A DNA stretch of 31,274 bases from JAAYWY01 sp050945275 (GCA_050945275.1 JBMNSQ010000004.1:1-31274); one strand, 5' to 3'. Numbered from the stretch's first letter, positions 15,967-23,822 are shown. Numbers and translations are program-made. The notes: generated by a model not told the origin, from the letters alone.

Positions 15967-17070
15967 GTGTGCGAACAGAATTCACAGGAGGGGGGGAGTA
16001 AGACGCGTATTTTAGTTTTGAATCCCGGTTCTACATCTACTAAGCTAGCGTTATTCGACGATGATCAGATGCTTGTTGCCGATAGTCTTTTTCACCCACC
16101 GAACGAATTGGAAGCCTGTGGACTGGTGATTAACCAATACAACCTGCGTAAGGAAGCTATTCTTGATTTTCTAAAAATCAAAGATGTAACCCTATCATCG
16201 CTAGCAGCAATAGTAGGAAGAGGCGGACTAACCAAACCTTTGGCTGGCGGGACATACCGGATAAATCAGCCTATGTTAAATGATTTAAAGTCAGCCCGGT
16301 GGGGTGAGCACGCATCAAACTTAGGTCCTATCTTAGCTTACGAATTGGCTGAGGAGGCGGGGGGAATACCGGCTTTCATCGTAGATCCCGTTGTGGTAGA
16401 CGAGCTTGATGATGTTGCCCGTATTTCTGGTCTACCGGAATTGCCCCGCCACAGTAAATTTCACGCTCTGAACCAAAAGGCTGCTGCTAGAAGAGCGGCC
16501 AAAGCCTTGGCTTCTTCCTATGAAAAGTTAAATTTAATAGTTGTCCACATGGGTGGGGGCGTTTCCATCGGGGCCCACAAACAAGGTCGAGTGGTAGATG
16601 TAAATAATGCACTTGACGGGGAAGGTCCTATGTCTCCAGAAAGAAGTGGCACTTTGCCAGCGGGTGATTTAGTTCGTCTATGTTATAGTGGCAATTTTAC
16701 TTTTCAAGAAGTTATGCGATTGGTGAAAGGTCGAGGTGGCTTCATGGCTCATCTCGGTACAACTAATACCAGGGAGGTACAACAACGAGTAAAAACAGGA
16801 GATAGTCAAGCCAAACTCGTTTTTAGAGCATTAGCTTACCAGGTGGCCAAAAGTATCTGTGCACTAACAGCTGTTTTCGGGAATGCGCCCGATGCAATTG
16901 TGCTAACCGGAGGTATGGCCCATTCTGAACTTCTTACTAGTTGGATTAAAGAACAGGTGGAATTTTTGGCACCGGTTTTAATCTACCCAGGTGAAGGTGA
17001 GATGGAAGCTTTGGCCCAAGGTGCGCTACGGGTATTAAACAAAAAGGAAACGGCAAAGGTATATATCTAA
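15967..17070 (+). CDS. buk: Butyrate kinase
   Basis: The enzyme phosphorylates butyrate or branched-chain acids and in fermentation runs in reverse, making ATP from butyryl (isobutyryl, isovaleryl) phosphate. ASKHA motifs are clear: TRILVLNPGSTSTKLALFDD, VVHMGGGVSIGAH, VDVNNALDGEGPMSPERSGT, VLTGGMAHS and YPGEGEMEALAQGAL. The reading frame extends to GTG 15967, which lies at the predicted sigma-54 transcription start. The only strong Shine-Dalgarno (AGGAG plus a G run, 15986-15996) is inside the frame, with no ATG/GTG/TTG at the expected distance after it. Homology expects Met close to the SKTRIL segment. The true start is therefore uncertain: leaderless GTG, non-standard codon or sequence error. 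Confidence 0.93.
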   Translation: MCEQNSQEGGSKTRILVLNPGSTSTKLALFDDDQMLVADSLFHPPNELEACGLVINQYNLRKEAILDFLKIKDVTLSSLAAIVGRGGLTKPLAGGTYRINQPMLNDLKSARWGEHASNLGPILAYELAEEAGGIPAFIVDPVVVDELDDVARISGLPELPRHSKFHALNQKAAARRAAKALASSYEKLNLIVVHMGGGVSIGAHKQGRVVDVNNALDGEGPMSPERSGTLPAGDLVRLCYSGNFTFQEVMRLVKGRGGFMAHLGTTNTREVQQRVKTGDSQAKLVFRALAYQVAKSICALTAVFGNAPDAIVLTGGMAHSELLTSWIKEQVEFLAPVLIYPGEGEMEALAQGALRVLNKKETAKVYI

Positions 17071-17098
17071 AGCGAAAGTATGCAAGGTGAGATTTAAC

Positions 17099-17827
17099 AT
17101 GGGCTTAAAAAAACGTATTGTCATCTTTGTAGGGGCATTTGGTAGCGGTAAAACAGAAATAGCACTCAACTACGGTCGACTACTGGCTTCCCGAGATAAA
17201 AAAGTAGCTATAGTTGACCTAGATATTGTTAGTCCTTATTTTCGTTCTCGAGATGTTATAAAACAACTTAGAAACCAAAGCATTGAGGTAATAGCACCGT
17301 CAGGCGAACTAGCCCAGGCGGATCTTCCGATAATTGTTCCGCGTGTACAAGGAGCTATTGCTCAGCCTGATCTACATGTGGTGTTAGATGTCGGGGGTGA
17401 CGATATAGGCGCTACTGCACTAGGTCGCTTCAGTGACCAACTAAAATCACTGCCCCATGAATTACTCTTGGTGGTTAACACCTGCCGCCCTTTTACCAAA
17501 GATATCCCTGGTATTAAACACATGCTTACTACCATTGAAAAAGCTACACACCTGAAAGTGACTGGCCTTGTGGCTAATACCAATCTCGGATCAGAAACCA
17601 CCACCGAAATCATAAAAAACGGATTAACCATTATCGCGGCTGCGGCCAAGGAGATTGGCATCCCTATGACGGGTGTAGGAGTTCGCAAAGATCTAATCTC
17701 ATCTATTGGCAACTTAGCTGTGCCTTTACTTCCCATTACCATTACGTTGTTACCTCCATGGTATTTAAGTTCTGTTATTATCAGAGACCGGAGAGTAGTA
17801 ATGAATGCGCAAGGCAACATTGGCTAA
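17099..17827 (+). CDS. P-loop ATPase of the SIMIBI/MinD-like class, function unknown
   Basis: A 242-residue soluble NTPase with Walker A GAFGSGKT (12-19), a switch-like VDLDIVSPYFRSRD segment (39-52) and VVLDVGGDDIGATALGRF, which resembles the DVGG/DPAG Walker B strand of MinD/ParA relatives. ATG 17099 follows AAGGTGAG (17084-17091) by 7 nt; a GTG at 17087 would overlap that Shine-Dalgarno. It lies between buk and the oxoacid oxidoreductase subunits and ends 32 bp before the ferredoxin gene, so it belongs to the same operon. A role in cofactor insertion or assembly of the iron-sulfur/TPP enzyme is possible but is inference. Confidence 0.8.
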   Translation: MGLKKRIVIFVGAFGSGKTEIALNYGRLLASRDKKVAIVDLDIVSPYFRSRDVIKQLRNQSIEVIAPSGELAQADLPIIVPRVQGAIAQPDLHVVLDVGGDDIGATALGRFSDQLKSLPHELLLVVNTCRPFTKDIPGIKHMLTTIEKATHLKVTGLVANTNLGSETTTEIIKNGLTIIAAAAKEIGIPMTGVGVRKDLISSIGNLAVPLLPITITLLPPWYLSSVIIRDRRVVMNAQGNIG

Positions 17828-17859
17828 CTGCAAGCGGAAACAGTAAGGGAGGGGAAAAA

Positions 17860-18072
17860 ATGGCTCGGGGAAAAGTCGTGTTTAAGAAAGATCGGTGTAA
17901 AGGCTGTGGTCTTTGTACCACCGTGTGCCCAACCAAAATCCTAGTTATGAGCGATACAATTAATAAACTAGGCTATCATCCAGCAACAGTATCAAATCCG
18001 GAAAAATGCACAGGTTGCGCTACCTGTGCCCGGATATGTCCGGACTGTGTTATTAAGGTATTTCGGGAATAA
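17860..18072 (+). CDS. 2-oxoacid:ferredoxin oxidoreductase delta subunit (2[4Fe-4S] ferredoxin)
   Basis: This 70-residue ferredoxin-like protein has two cluster motifs, CKGCGLCTTVCP and CTGCATCARICPDC. These would hold two [4Fe-4S] clusters that pass electrons from the catalytic subunits to soluble ferredoxin. ATG 17860 follows AAGGGAGGGG, a strong Shine-Dalgarno; the frame stays open upstream to 17758, but that stretch overlaps the previous gene and has no ferredoxin character. It is the VorD/KorD-type subunit and lies 24 bp before the alpha subunit gene. Confidence 0.92.
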   Translation: MARGKVVFKKDRCKGCGLCTTVCPTKILVMSDTINKLGYHPATVSNPEKCTGCATCARICPDCVIKVFRE

Positions 18073-18096
18073 AGAAGAGAATGGAGGGGAGAAAGC

Positions 18097-19167
18097 ATGA
18101 GCGAAAAGCTATTAATGAAAGGCAACGAAGCTTTGGGGGAAGCGGCATTAAAAGCAGGTTGTAGCTTGTATTTTGCTTATCCAATTACACCTCAAAGCGA
18201 ATTGCCAGAGTATTTGTCACGGCGGATGCCTGAACTTGGACGAGTTTTTCTTCAGGCTGAGTCAGAGATTGCCGCCATTAATATGGTCTATGGTGCCGCC
18301 GGTTCCGGCGCGAGGGTAATGACGTCCTCTTCCAGTCCTGGTATTAGCTTGAAACAGGAAGGGTTGTCTTATATTGCTGCCGCCCAGCTACCTTGCGTAA
18401 TCGTAAATATGTCCCGTGGTGGACCCGGACTGGGCAGCATTCAACCAGCCCAATCAGATTATATGCAGGCAACTAAAGGCGGCGGTCATGGAGACTACCA
18501 TTTGGTTGTCCTAGCTCCAGCTTCGGCCCAGGAAATTGTAGACTTGACGATGTTAGCATTCGATTTAGCCGACCAGTACCGCACACCGGTAATGATTATG
18601 GGTGATGGTCTTTTGGGTCAAATGATGGAACCGGTTTCCTTTCCTGATCGAACCGATGTAGAGTTGCCGGCCAAACCGTGGGCAACCACTGGTTGCAGTG
18701 GAGATCGCCCGAAAAATATTGTCCATTCCCTAGAATTACAGCCGGAGCGTTTAGAAGCCCATAATAAAAAACTGCAAGAAAAGTACGCCGAAATTGCAGC
18801 TACCCAAAAGCGATCCGAAGAATACTTGACTGAAGATGCCGATATTATTTTGACGGCCTATGGTACAGTAGCGCGTATTTGCCGCAGTGCTGTAGACATG
18901 GCGCGGGAAAAAGGCATCAAAGCTGGTCTCTTCCGTCCAATAACCTTATGGCCGTTTCCAAACGAGGCTTTAGCCCGCTTGGCCGAAAAAGTTCAGGTAT
19001 TTTTGTCGGTGGAAATGAGTTGCGGCCAAATGGTAGAAGACGTAAAATTGTCTATCGAATGCCGCCGACCTGTGCATTTCTTTGGCCGTGTGGGCGGTAT
19101 TGTACCGTCACCAGAAGAAGTCTTAGCCGAGGTGGAAAAAATAGTGGCCGGGAGGTGTGACGCATGA
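18097..19167 (+). CDS. vorB: 2-oxoacid:ferredoxin oxidoreductase alpha subunit (VorB-type)
   Basis: The 356-residue alpha subunit contains the pyrimidine-binding half of the TPP enzyme. MKGNEALGEAALKAGC, AYPITPQSELPEYL, QAESEIAAINMVYGAAGSG and SSSPGISLKQEGLSY are hallmarks of VOR/KOR alpha chains. A C-terminal domain follows (FRPITLWPFP, VEMSCGQMVEDVKL). It decarboxylates branched-chain 2-oxoacids or 2-oxoglutarate to acyl-CoA, reducing ferredoxin. The neighbouring buk favours branched-chain oxoacids, but substrate cannot be proven from sequence. ATG 18097 follows GGAGGGGAG. The stop overlaps the beta-subunit ATG (ATGA). Confidence 0.93.
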   Translation: MSEKLLMKGNEALGEAALKAGCSLYFAYPITPQSELPEYLSRRMPELGRVFLQAESEIAAINMVYGAAGSGARVMTSSSSPGISLKQEGLSYIAAAQLPCVIVNMSRGGPGLGSIQPAQSDYMQATKGGGHGDYHLVVLAPASAQEIVDLTMLAFDLADQYRTPVMIMGDGLLGQMMEPVSFPDRTDVELPAKPWATTGCSGDRPKNIVHSLELQPERLEAHNKKLQEKYAEIAATQKRSEEYLTEDADIILTAYGTVARICRSAVDMAREKGIKAGLFRPITLWPFPNEALARLAEKVQVFLSVEMSCGQMVEDVKLSIECRRPVHFFGRVGGIVPSPEEVLAEVEKIVAGRCDA

Positions 19168-19910
19168 AAGTGGTATTTGATCGCCCCCGCGCATTAGCCG
19201 ACGTGAACACTCATTATTGTCCCGGGTGCACTCATGGTATTATCCATCGATTAGTGGCAGAGGTTATCGATGAATTAAACGTAGCCGAGCGTACCATTGG
19301 AGTGGCTCCGGTGGGCTGTTCAGTGCTGGCTTACAACTACTTTAATCTTGATTTCCAAGAGGCTGCCCATGGTCGAGCTCCTGCGGTGGCAACAGGCATT
19401 AAGCGGACGTTACCGGACCGTGTTGTGTTTACGTATCAAGGGGACGGAGATTTGGCATCTATTGGTACCGCTGAGATTGTTCATGCAGCGAATCGTGGAG
19501 AAGCCATCACTGTAGTTTATGTAAATAATGCAATCTATGGCATGACCGGTGGTCAGATGGCTCCTACTACCTTAGAAGGACAAAAAACCGCAACCTCTCC
19601 TTATGGGCGTGATGTGAGTTTGGCTGGGTATCCTATCCGTGTTGCTGAAATGTTATCTACACTAGTGGCACCTCAGTACATTGCCCGAGTGGCCGTTAAT
19701 TCACCGGCCAATATCCAAAGAGCTAAGCGGGCTATTAAGAAAGCATTCGAGGTTCAAATTAATAATAAGGGTTTCGCATTAGTAGAAGTTTTATCAACTT
19801 GCCCCACCAACTGGGGAATGGCGCCGGAAAAAGCTTTAAGATGGCTAGAAGATAACATGATTCCTTACTACCCCCTGGGTGAGTTTAAAGTTCCCAAGGA
19901 GGTGGAGTAG
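19164..19910 (+). CDS. 2-oxoacid:ferredoxin oxidoreductase beta subunit (TPP-binding)
   Basis: A 248-residue TPP-binding subunit. HYCPGCTHGIIHRL carries conserved cysteines near the active site, and YQGDGDLASIGTAEIVHAAN followed by VYVNNAIYGMTGGQ is the GDG...N TPP/Mg motif. TSPYGR is also typical of VOR/KOR beta chains. Start ATG 19164 overlaps the alpha stop and has GGAGGTG (19151-19157) upstream. The stop is immediately followed by the gamma subunit ATG. Confidence 0.93.
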   Translation: MKVVFDRPRALADVNTHYCPGCTHGIIHRLVAEVIDELNVAERTIGVAPVGCSVLAYNYFNLDFQEAAHGRAPAVATGIKRTLPDRVVFTYQGDGDLASIGTAEIVHAANRGEAITVVYVNNAIYGMTGGQMAPTTLEGQKTATSPYGRDVSLAGYPIRVAEMLSTLVAPQYIARVAVNSPANIQRAKRAIKKAFEVQINNKGFALVEVLSTCPTNWGMAPEKALRWLEDNMIPYYPLGEFKVPKEVE

Positions 19911-20444
19911 ATGCAACAAGAATTTATTTTCGCCGGTTTTGGTGGTCAGGGTGTGCTACTCATGGGGCAGCTCTTAGCCCATGCGGCCATGGACGAAGGC
20001 AAGAAGGTTTCATGGATTCCATCGTACGGACCTGAAATGCGTGGCGGTACCGCTAATTGCACAGTAATTGTTGCTGAGCGCGAGATTGGGTCGCCGGTAG
20101 TGAGTCGTCCCAGCTGCGTTGTGGCTATGAATTTACCTTCTCTAGATAAATTCGAAGATGCAGTAAAGCCAGGTGGTGTGCTCGTAATAAACTCTTCGCT
20201 CGTAACTCGCGAGCCCAAGCGCCGGGACGTAAGCATAGTTAAGGTAGCTGCTACTCAAACCGCCAATGAAATGGGAAATGCTCGTGTAGCTAACATGGTT
20301 GCTCTAGGTGCTGTAATTAAGGCAACGAATGTTGTTACAACGGAAGGACTGCTAGAGGCTTTGAGAAAAAACCTGCCGGCGCACAGACAAAATCTATTAC
20401 CACTTAATAAAGAAGCTATCGAAAAAGGGCGACAAGCAGTTTAA
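19911..20444 (+). CDS. 2-oxoacid:ferredoxin oxidoreductase gamma subunit
   Basis: This 177-residue gamma chain starts FIFAGFGGQGVLLMGQLLAHAA, the family signature, and continues with WIPSYGPEMRGGTANCTVIV. It completes the four-subunit VOR/KOR complex (delta, alpha, beta, gamma in gene order). ATG 19911 abuts the beta stop, and GGAGGTGGAG within the end of the beta gene serves as Shine-Dalgarno. It is the last gene of the sigma-54 operon, 9 bp before a terminator hairpin. Confidence 0.93.
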   Translation: MQQEFIFAGFGGQGVLLMGQLLAHAAMDEGKKVSWIPSYGPEMRGGTANCTVIVAEREIGSPVVSRPSCVVAMNLPSLDKFEDAVKPGGVLVINSSLVTREPKRRDVSIVKVAATQTANEMGNARVANMVALGAVIKATNVVTTEGLLEALRKNLPAHRQNLLPLNKEAIEKGRQAV

Positions 20445-20453
20445 AAGAGGTTT

Positions 20454-20486
20454 AAAAAGCTGCTCTTCTGTGAGGGCAGCTTTTTT
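20454..20486 (+). terminator. Terminator of the sigma-54 buk-vor operon
   Basis: AAAAAGCTGC (20454-20463) pairs with GCAGCTTTTTT (20476-20486). The stem extends through TCTT/TGAGG with G-U pairs to a CTGT-type loop. The six T residues complete an intrinsic terminator. Confidence 0.92.
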
Positions 20487-20501
20487 GTAATTACATAAAC
20501 T

Positions 20502-20585
20502 TATGGGCAGGAATTCCCTCCTTCGGTCACGAATATGAGTATGACTTATGTCTCATATTACGAACGAGTAAACCCATACGAAGGA
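20502..20585 (+). promoter_or_regulatory. Structured 5' leader of ispH-S1, possible SD-sequestering element
   Basis: An internal hairpin pairs AATATGAG (20532-20539) with CTCATATT (20552-20559), extended by CG/CG (20530-20531/20561-20562) across a bulged A. Around it TCCTTCG (20519-20525) can pair with CGAAGGA (20579-20585), which covers most of the ispH Shine-Dalgarno (20581-20587). A competing stem TATGGG (20502-20507) / CCCATA (20573-20578) crosses the first. Together they resemble a regulatory switch or pseudoknot; no known riboswitch class was recognised. The inner dyad could instead be a protein operator. Confidence 0.45.
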
Positions 20586-20593
20586 AGATAATA

Positions 20594-22729
20594 GTGAAGA
20601 TCATTCATGCAAAGCTAAGTGGATTTTGCCCTGGCGTAAAAAGAGCTATTGACATAACAAAAAAAGCTTTGTCAAGCGAGGATAAAGTCTATACTTACGG
20701 CCCCTTGGTTCATAATGAACGAGTAATAGACCAACTGCGTTCACAAGGAGCCGAGCCTATTAATCAATTGTCGGATGCGGGGTCTGCTGCTTTGGTAATC
20801 CGGGCTCACGGTGTTAGTCCATCCTTGATAGCCGAAGCAACAGCCCGTGGATATAAGCTTTACGACGCGACCTGTCCTCGCGTGCAGAAGGCGCAGAATT
20901 TGGTGGCAAAACTTAGTGCTGAGGGTAAGTTTATTATTTTAGTGGGTGAAAGTGACCACCCAGAAGTAAAGGGTATTGTGGCCCAGGCTCAAAACCCGGC
21001 CAGGGTTATAGTGGTGGGAGGTACGACGGATCTCGAACGATTGTCTGCACTACCACAGAAAGTTGAACTGGTGGCCCAAACCACCCAGACATGCCACAAT
21101 CTCCAAGCTGTAGCGCAGGCCCTCAGGGTGCGCGGAGTAAAAGTGAATGTCTGGGATACTTTATGTGATGTGACCACAAAACGTCAAACTGCTGCCCAAG
21201 AACTGGCGCAGAAGGTGGACGTTATGATAGTGGTAGGTAGTAATCAGAGCGCTAATACCCGTCGCCTGGCCCAAATTTGTCGGGCAGAAGGTGTTCCCAC
21301 CTATCTGGTTGCCAGTGCCGAAGAATTAGACCCTAAGTGGTTTACTGGTAAAGAGATGGTTGGAATAACGGCAGGAGCATCAGCGCCTGAGGAAATGATC
21401 GAGGAGGTTTGCGGCAGAATGACTGAAGAAATCTTGAAGGGAGTACAAAATACGACTGAGGAGCAACAGGTGGAACCAGCGCCCGAGGCGCTAACCACGG
21501 AGGAACAACCTGTAGCTAAAGAAGATCCAGATGCTACCTCAGAAGTAGACCAAGCAGTGGAAGAGCTATACGAAAGCTCCTTACTTACTTTGCAAGAAGG
21601 ACAGGTCGTTAGCGGTAAGGTAGTTCGTGTAGACAACGACGGGGTGCTAGTGGATGTTGGCTATAAGTCCGAAGGGCTAATTCCTACAAACGAACTTAGT
21701 GATGCACCTTTTGATCATGTGAGTGACGAAGTACAGGTAGGACAGGAGATTAAGGTTACCGTTCTAAAAGTAGATACCGAAGGTAATAATCTTCTGTTAT
21801 CTAAGCGGCGGGCTGATCAAGAAGAAGCGTGGGAAGAGCTAAGAGAACATTACGAGAACGGGGAGCCGATAGAAGGTAAGGTTACCGAAGTAGTAAAAGG
21901 TGGGCTTATTGTTTATCTAGGGCTGCGTGCTTTTATGCCAGCTTCTCAAGTTGGACTTCGGTATGAGGCTGATTTATCGCATTATGTAGGTCAGACCTTG
22001 AAAGCAAAAATAATTGAGTTAGAACCCGAACGTCGGCGGGTTATACTGTCTCACCGTACAATACTGGAAGAAGAAAGAGAGAGCAAGCAGAAAGCTTTGT
22101 GGGCGGAACTGGAAGAAGGTCAAGTTCGGCATGGTAAAGTAACCAAACTTACAGATTTTGGTGCTTTCGTGGATTTAGGCGGGGCCGAAGGACTAGTGCA
22201 TATTTCAGAAATGGCTTGGTCACGGGTAAGACATCCGTCGGAAGTGGTGCAAGAGGGTGAAGAGATAGATGTAAAGGTGCTACGACTGGACAAAGAGCGT
22301 AACCGTATATCCTTGGGGCTTAAGCAAGTAAAACCTGATCCGTGGCTGGACATTCGGCAAAACTTCCCCGTCGGCACGGTTCACGAAGGTTTGATTACTA
22401 ACATTTTAGACTTTGGTGCTTTTGCTAAGCTCATGGACGGAGTAGAGGGGTTAGTCCATATTTCGCAGCTGGCACCGCGCCATGTGGGCCATCCAAGTGA
22501 AATTGTGTCGATCGGTCAACAAGTTAAAGTTAAGGTTCTCGATATCAATGAAGAGGCCAGAAGAATAAGTTTATCCATCAAACAAGTTCCACCTGAATTA
22601 CAGGTGTCAGCAGAGTTAGAGGAAACCGGTATTACCGATGTTGAAGAGTCTGGCGAAATAGAGTCTAGTCCTGCCCGGTGGACTATAGCCGATCACGCTG
22701 ATCATGAATCAGACCCAACCGAAGAATAA
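20594..22729 (+). CDS. ispH: IspH-ribosomal protein S1 fusion (HMBPP reductase / RpsA)
   Basis: A 711-residue fusion. Residues 1-280 are IspH, the [4Fe-4S] enzyme making IPP and DMAPP from HMBPP, the last MEP step. Cluster cysteines are C12 (SGFCPGVKRA), C94 (DATCPRVQKA) and C191 (WDTLCDVTTKRQ). An acidic linker (about 285-330) leads to four S1 RNA-binding domains at about 335-404, 422-487, 508-577 and 593-664, the last two with FGAF and EGLVHIS. An acidic tail follows. Such fusions are known in Clostridia. The S1 part likely serves as a short S1 for mRNA binding on ribosomes. GTG 20594 has AAGGAAG (20581-20587) 6 nt upstream. Its end overlaps fni. Confidence 0.96.
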   Translation: MKIIHAKLSGFCPGVKRAIDITKKALSSEDKVYTYGPLVHNERVIDQLRSQGAEPINQLSDAGSAALVIRAHGVSPSLIAEATARGYKLYDATCPRVQKAQNLVAKLSAEGKFIILVGESDHPEVKGIVAQAQNPARVIVVGGTTDLERLSALPQKVELVAQTTQTCHNLQAVAQALRVRGVKVNVWDTLCDVTTKRQTAAQELAQKVDVMIVVGSNQSANTRRLAQICRAEGVPTYLVASAEELDPKWFTGKEMVGITAGASAPEEMIEEVCGRMTEEILKGVQNTTEEQQVEPAPEALTTEEQPVAKEDPDATSEVDQAVEELYESSLLTLQEGQVVSGKVVRVDNDGVLVDVGYKSEGLIPTNELSDAPFDHVSDEVQVGQEIKVTVLKVDTEGNNLLLSKRRADQEEAWEELREHYENGEPIEGKVTEVVKGGLIVYLGLRAFMPASQVGLRYEADLSHYVGQTLKAKIIELEPERRRVILSHRTILEEERESKQKALWAELEEGQVRHGKVTKLTDFGAFVDLGGAEGLVHISEMAWSRVRHPSEVVQEGEEIDVKVLRLDKERNRISLGLKQVKPDPWLDIRQNFPVGTVHEGLITNILDFGAFAKLMDGVEGLVHISQLAPRHVGHPSEIVSIGQQVKVKVLDINEEARRISLSIKQVPPELQVSAELEETGITDVEESGEIESSPARWTIADHADHESDPTEE

Positions 22730-23759
22730 TAGCTTAGTGCGTCAACAAAGAAAAGACCAGCATCTGGATTGGGCACTCAGCCTACCTGACAGCCCTAGTA
22801 CCAGTGGCTTTGAAGATATCATGCTCATACCAGAAGCCTTGCCGGATCTATCTTTGTCGGATATAGATTTAAGCACTAATTTTTGCGGCTTTCCTCTGCA
22901 AGCTCCTCTTATGATAAACGCCCTTACTGGGGGCACACGCAGGGCGGCAGCTATTAACGCCCGATTAGCGGAAGTGGCTAAACAAACAGGACTGATGCTA
23001 GCAGTAGGTTCGCAGCGTATTGCTCTAACGGATTCGTCAACAAAATACAGTTTCACCATTGCCCGGCGTGTTAACCCAAGTGGAGTTATCTGGGCTAACC
23101 TAAGTGCTGACAGCAGCGTTGATGATGCTCGTCGAGCGGTAGATATGCTCGAGGCACAAGGATTGCAGCTTCATCTCAACGCTGCTCAAGAATTAACAAT
23201 GGACGAAGGTGACCGTTCGTTTTATTGGACACCGAAAATTCGGGCTATAGCAGAACAAATGACGATTCCGGTGGTAGCTAAGGAAGTCGGGTGTGGCTTA
23301 TCGGGGCAAACTGCCAAGCGGTTACTTAATCTAGGGATGTCAGCAATAGATATAGGCGGAGTTGGGGGTACCAATTTTATTGATATTGAAAGTTCCCGTA
23401 AAGGATACCACGACAGCTCTTTCGAAAACTGGGGGCTTCCTACTGCTTGGAGTTTGCTTGATATACGGGCGCTGAATCCACGAGCCGAGATTTGTGCTAC
23501 CGGCGGTATTCGGACTGGTTTAGATATAGCCAAAGCTTTGGCTATGGGTGCTAAAGTATGTGGTATGGCTAAGCCAATGCTGGCTGCCGTAGTCTCCGGT
23601 GGAGTTAAGGCGGGTATACAGCTGGTACTAAAATGCCTTCGCGACTTGAAGATGGCAATGCTTCTTGTTGGAGCTAAAGACTTGGCATCCTTAAGGCACA
23701 AACCAGTTGTATTTTGTAATAAGACCGCTACTTACTGGCAAAGCCGAGGGTTGACCTAA
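22704..23759 (+). CDS. fni: Type 2 isopentenyl-diphosphate delta-isomerase (FMN-dependent)
   Basis: This 351-residue TIM-barrel enzyme interconverts IPP and DMAPP with FMN, NAD(P)H and Mg2+. Visible are MINALTGGTRRAAAINARLA, VGSQR, HLNAAQE, VAKEVGCGLSG, DIGGVGGTNFIDIE, ATGGIRTGLDIAKALAMGA and GMAKPML, the usual blocks. It overlaps the ispH-S1 stop by 26 nt if ATG 22704 is used. A GTG at 22737, eight bases past that stop, would give the more family-like N-terminus VRQQRKDQHL. Neither has a strong Shine-Dalgarno. Being next to ispH, it balances the IPP:DMAPP ratio. Confidence 0.95.
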   Translation: MNQTQPKNNSLVRQQRKDQHLDWALSLPDSPSTSGFEDIMLIPEALPDLSLSDIDLSTNFCGFPLQAPLMINALTGGTRRAAAINARLAEVAKQTGLMLAVGSQRIALTDSSTKYSFTIARRVNPSGVIWANLSADSSVDDARRAVDMLEAQGLQLHLNAAQELTMDEGDRSFYWTPKIRAIAEQMTIPVVAKEVGCGLSGQTAKRLLNLGMSAIDIGGVGGTNFIDIESSRKGYHDSSFENWGLPTAWSLLDIRALNPRAEICATGGIRTGLDIAKALAMGAKVCGMAKPMLAAVVSGGVKAGIQLVLKCLRDLKMAMLLVGAKDLASLRHKPVVFCNKTATYWQSRGLT

Positions 23760-23784
23760 CCTGAGGTAAATGAAACAGTTAAAT

Positions 23785-23822
23785 AAAACGGTGGCTTTCT
23801 TTCTAGGAGGCCGCCGTTTTTC
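23785..23822 (+). terminator. Terminator after fni
   Basis: AAAACGGTGGC pairs with GCCGCCGTTTT (one G-U) around a pyrimidine-rich loop and ends in TTTTTC. It closes the ispH-fni unit, 25 bp after the fni stop. Confidence 0.88.

Noticed and set aside
17362..17820. 152-codon minus-strand frame opposite the P-loop ATPase
   Set aside because: Antisense to a gene with clear Walker A and operon context; no independent support.
17758..17859. N-terminal extension of the ferredoxin subunit
   Set aside because: Overlaps the ATPase gene and lacks cluster motifs; ATG 17860 has an AAGGGAGGGG site.
20487..20593. Known riboswitch or T-box upstream of ispH
   Set aside because: Helices are present, but no T-box specifier loop/TGGN motif or conserved core of a familiar riboswitch was seen.
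23222..23701. 159-codon minus-strand frame opposite fni
   Set aside because: Antisense shadow of a clear fni gene; no ribosome-binding site or known motif.
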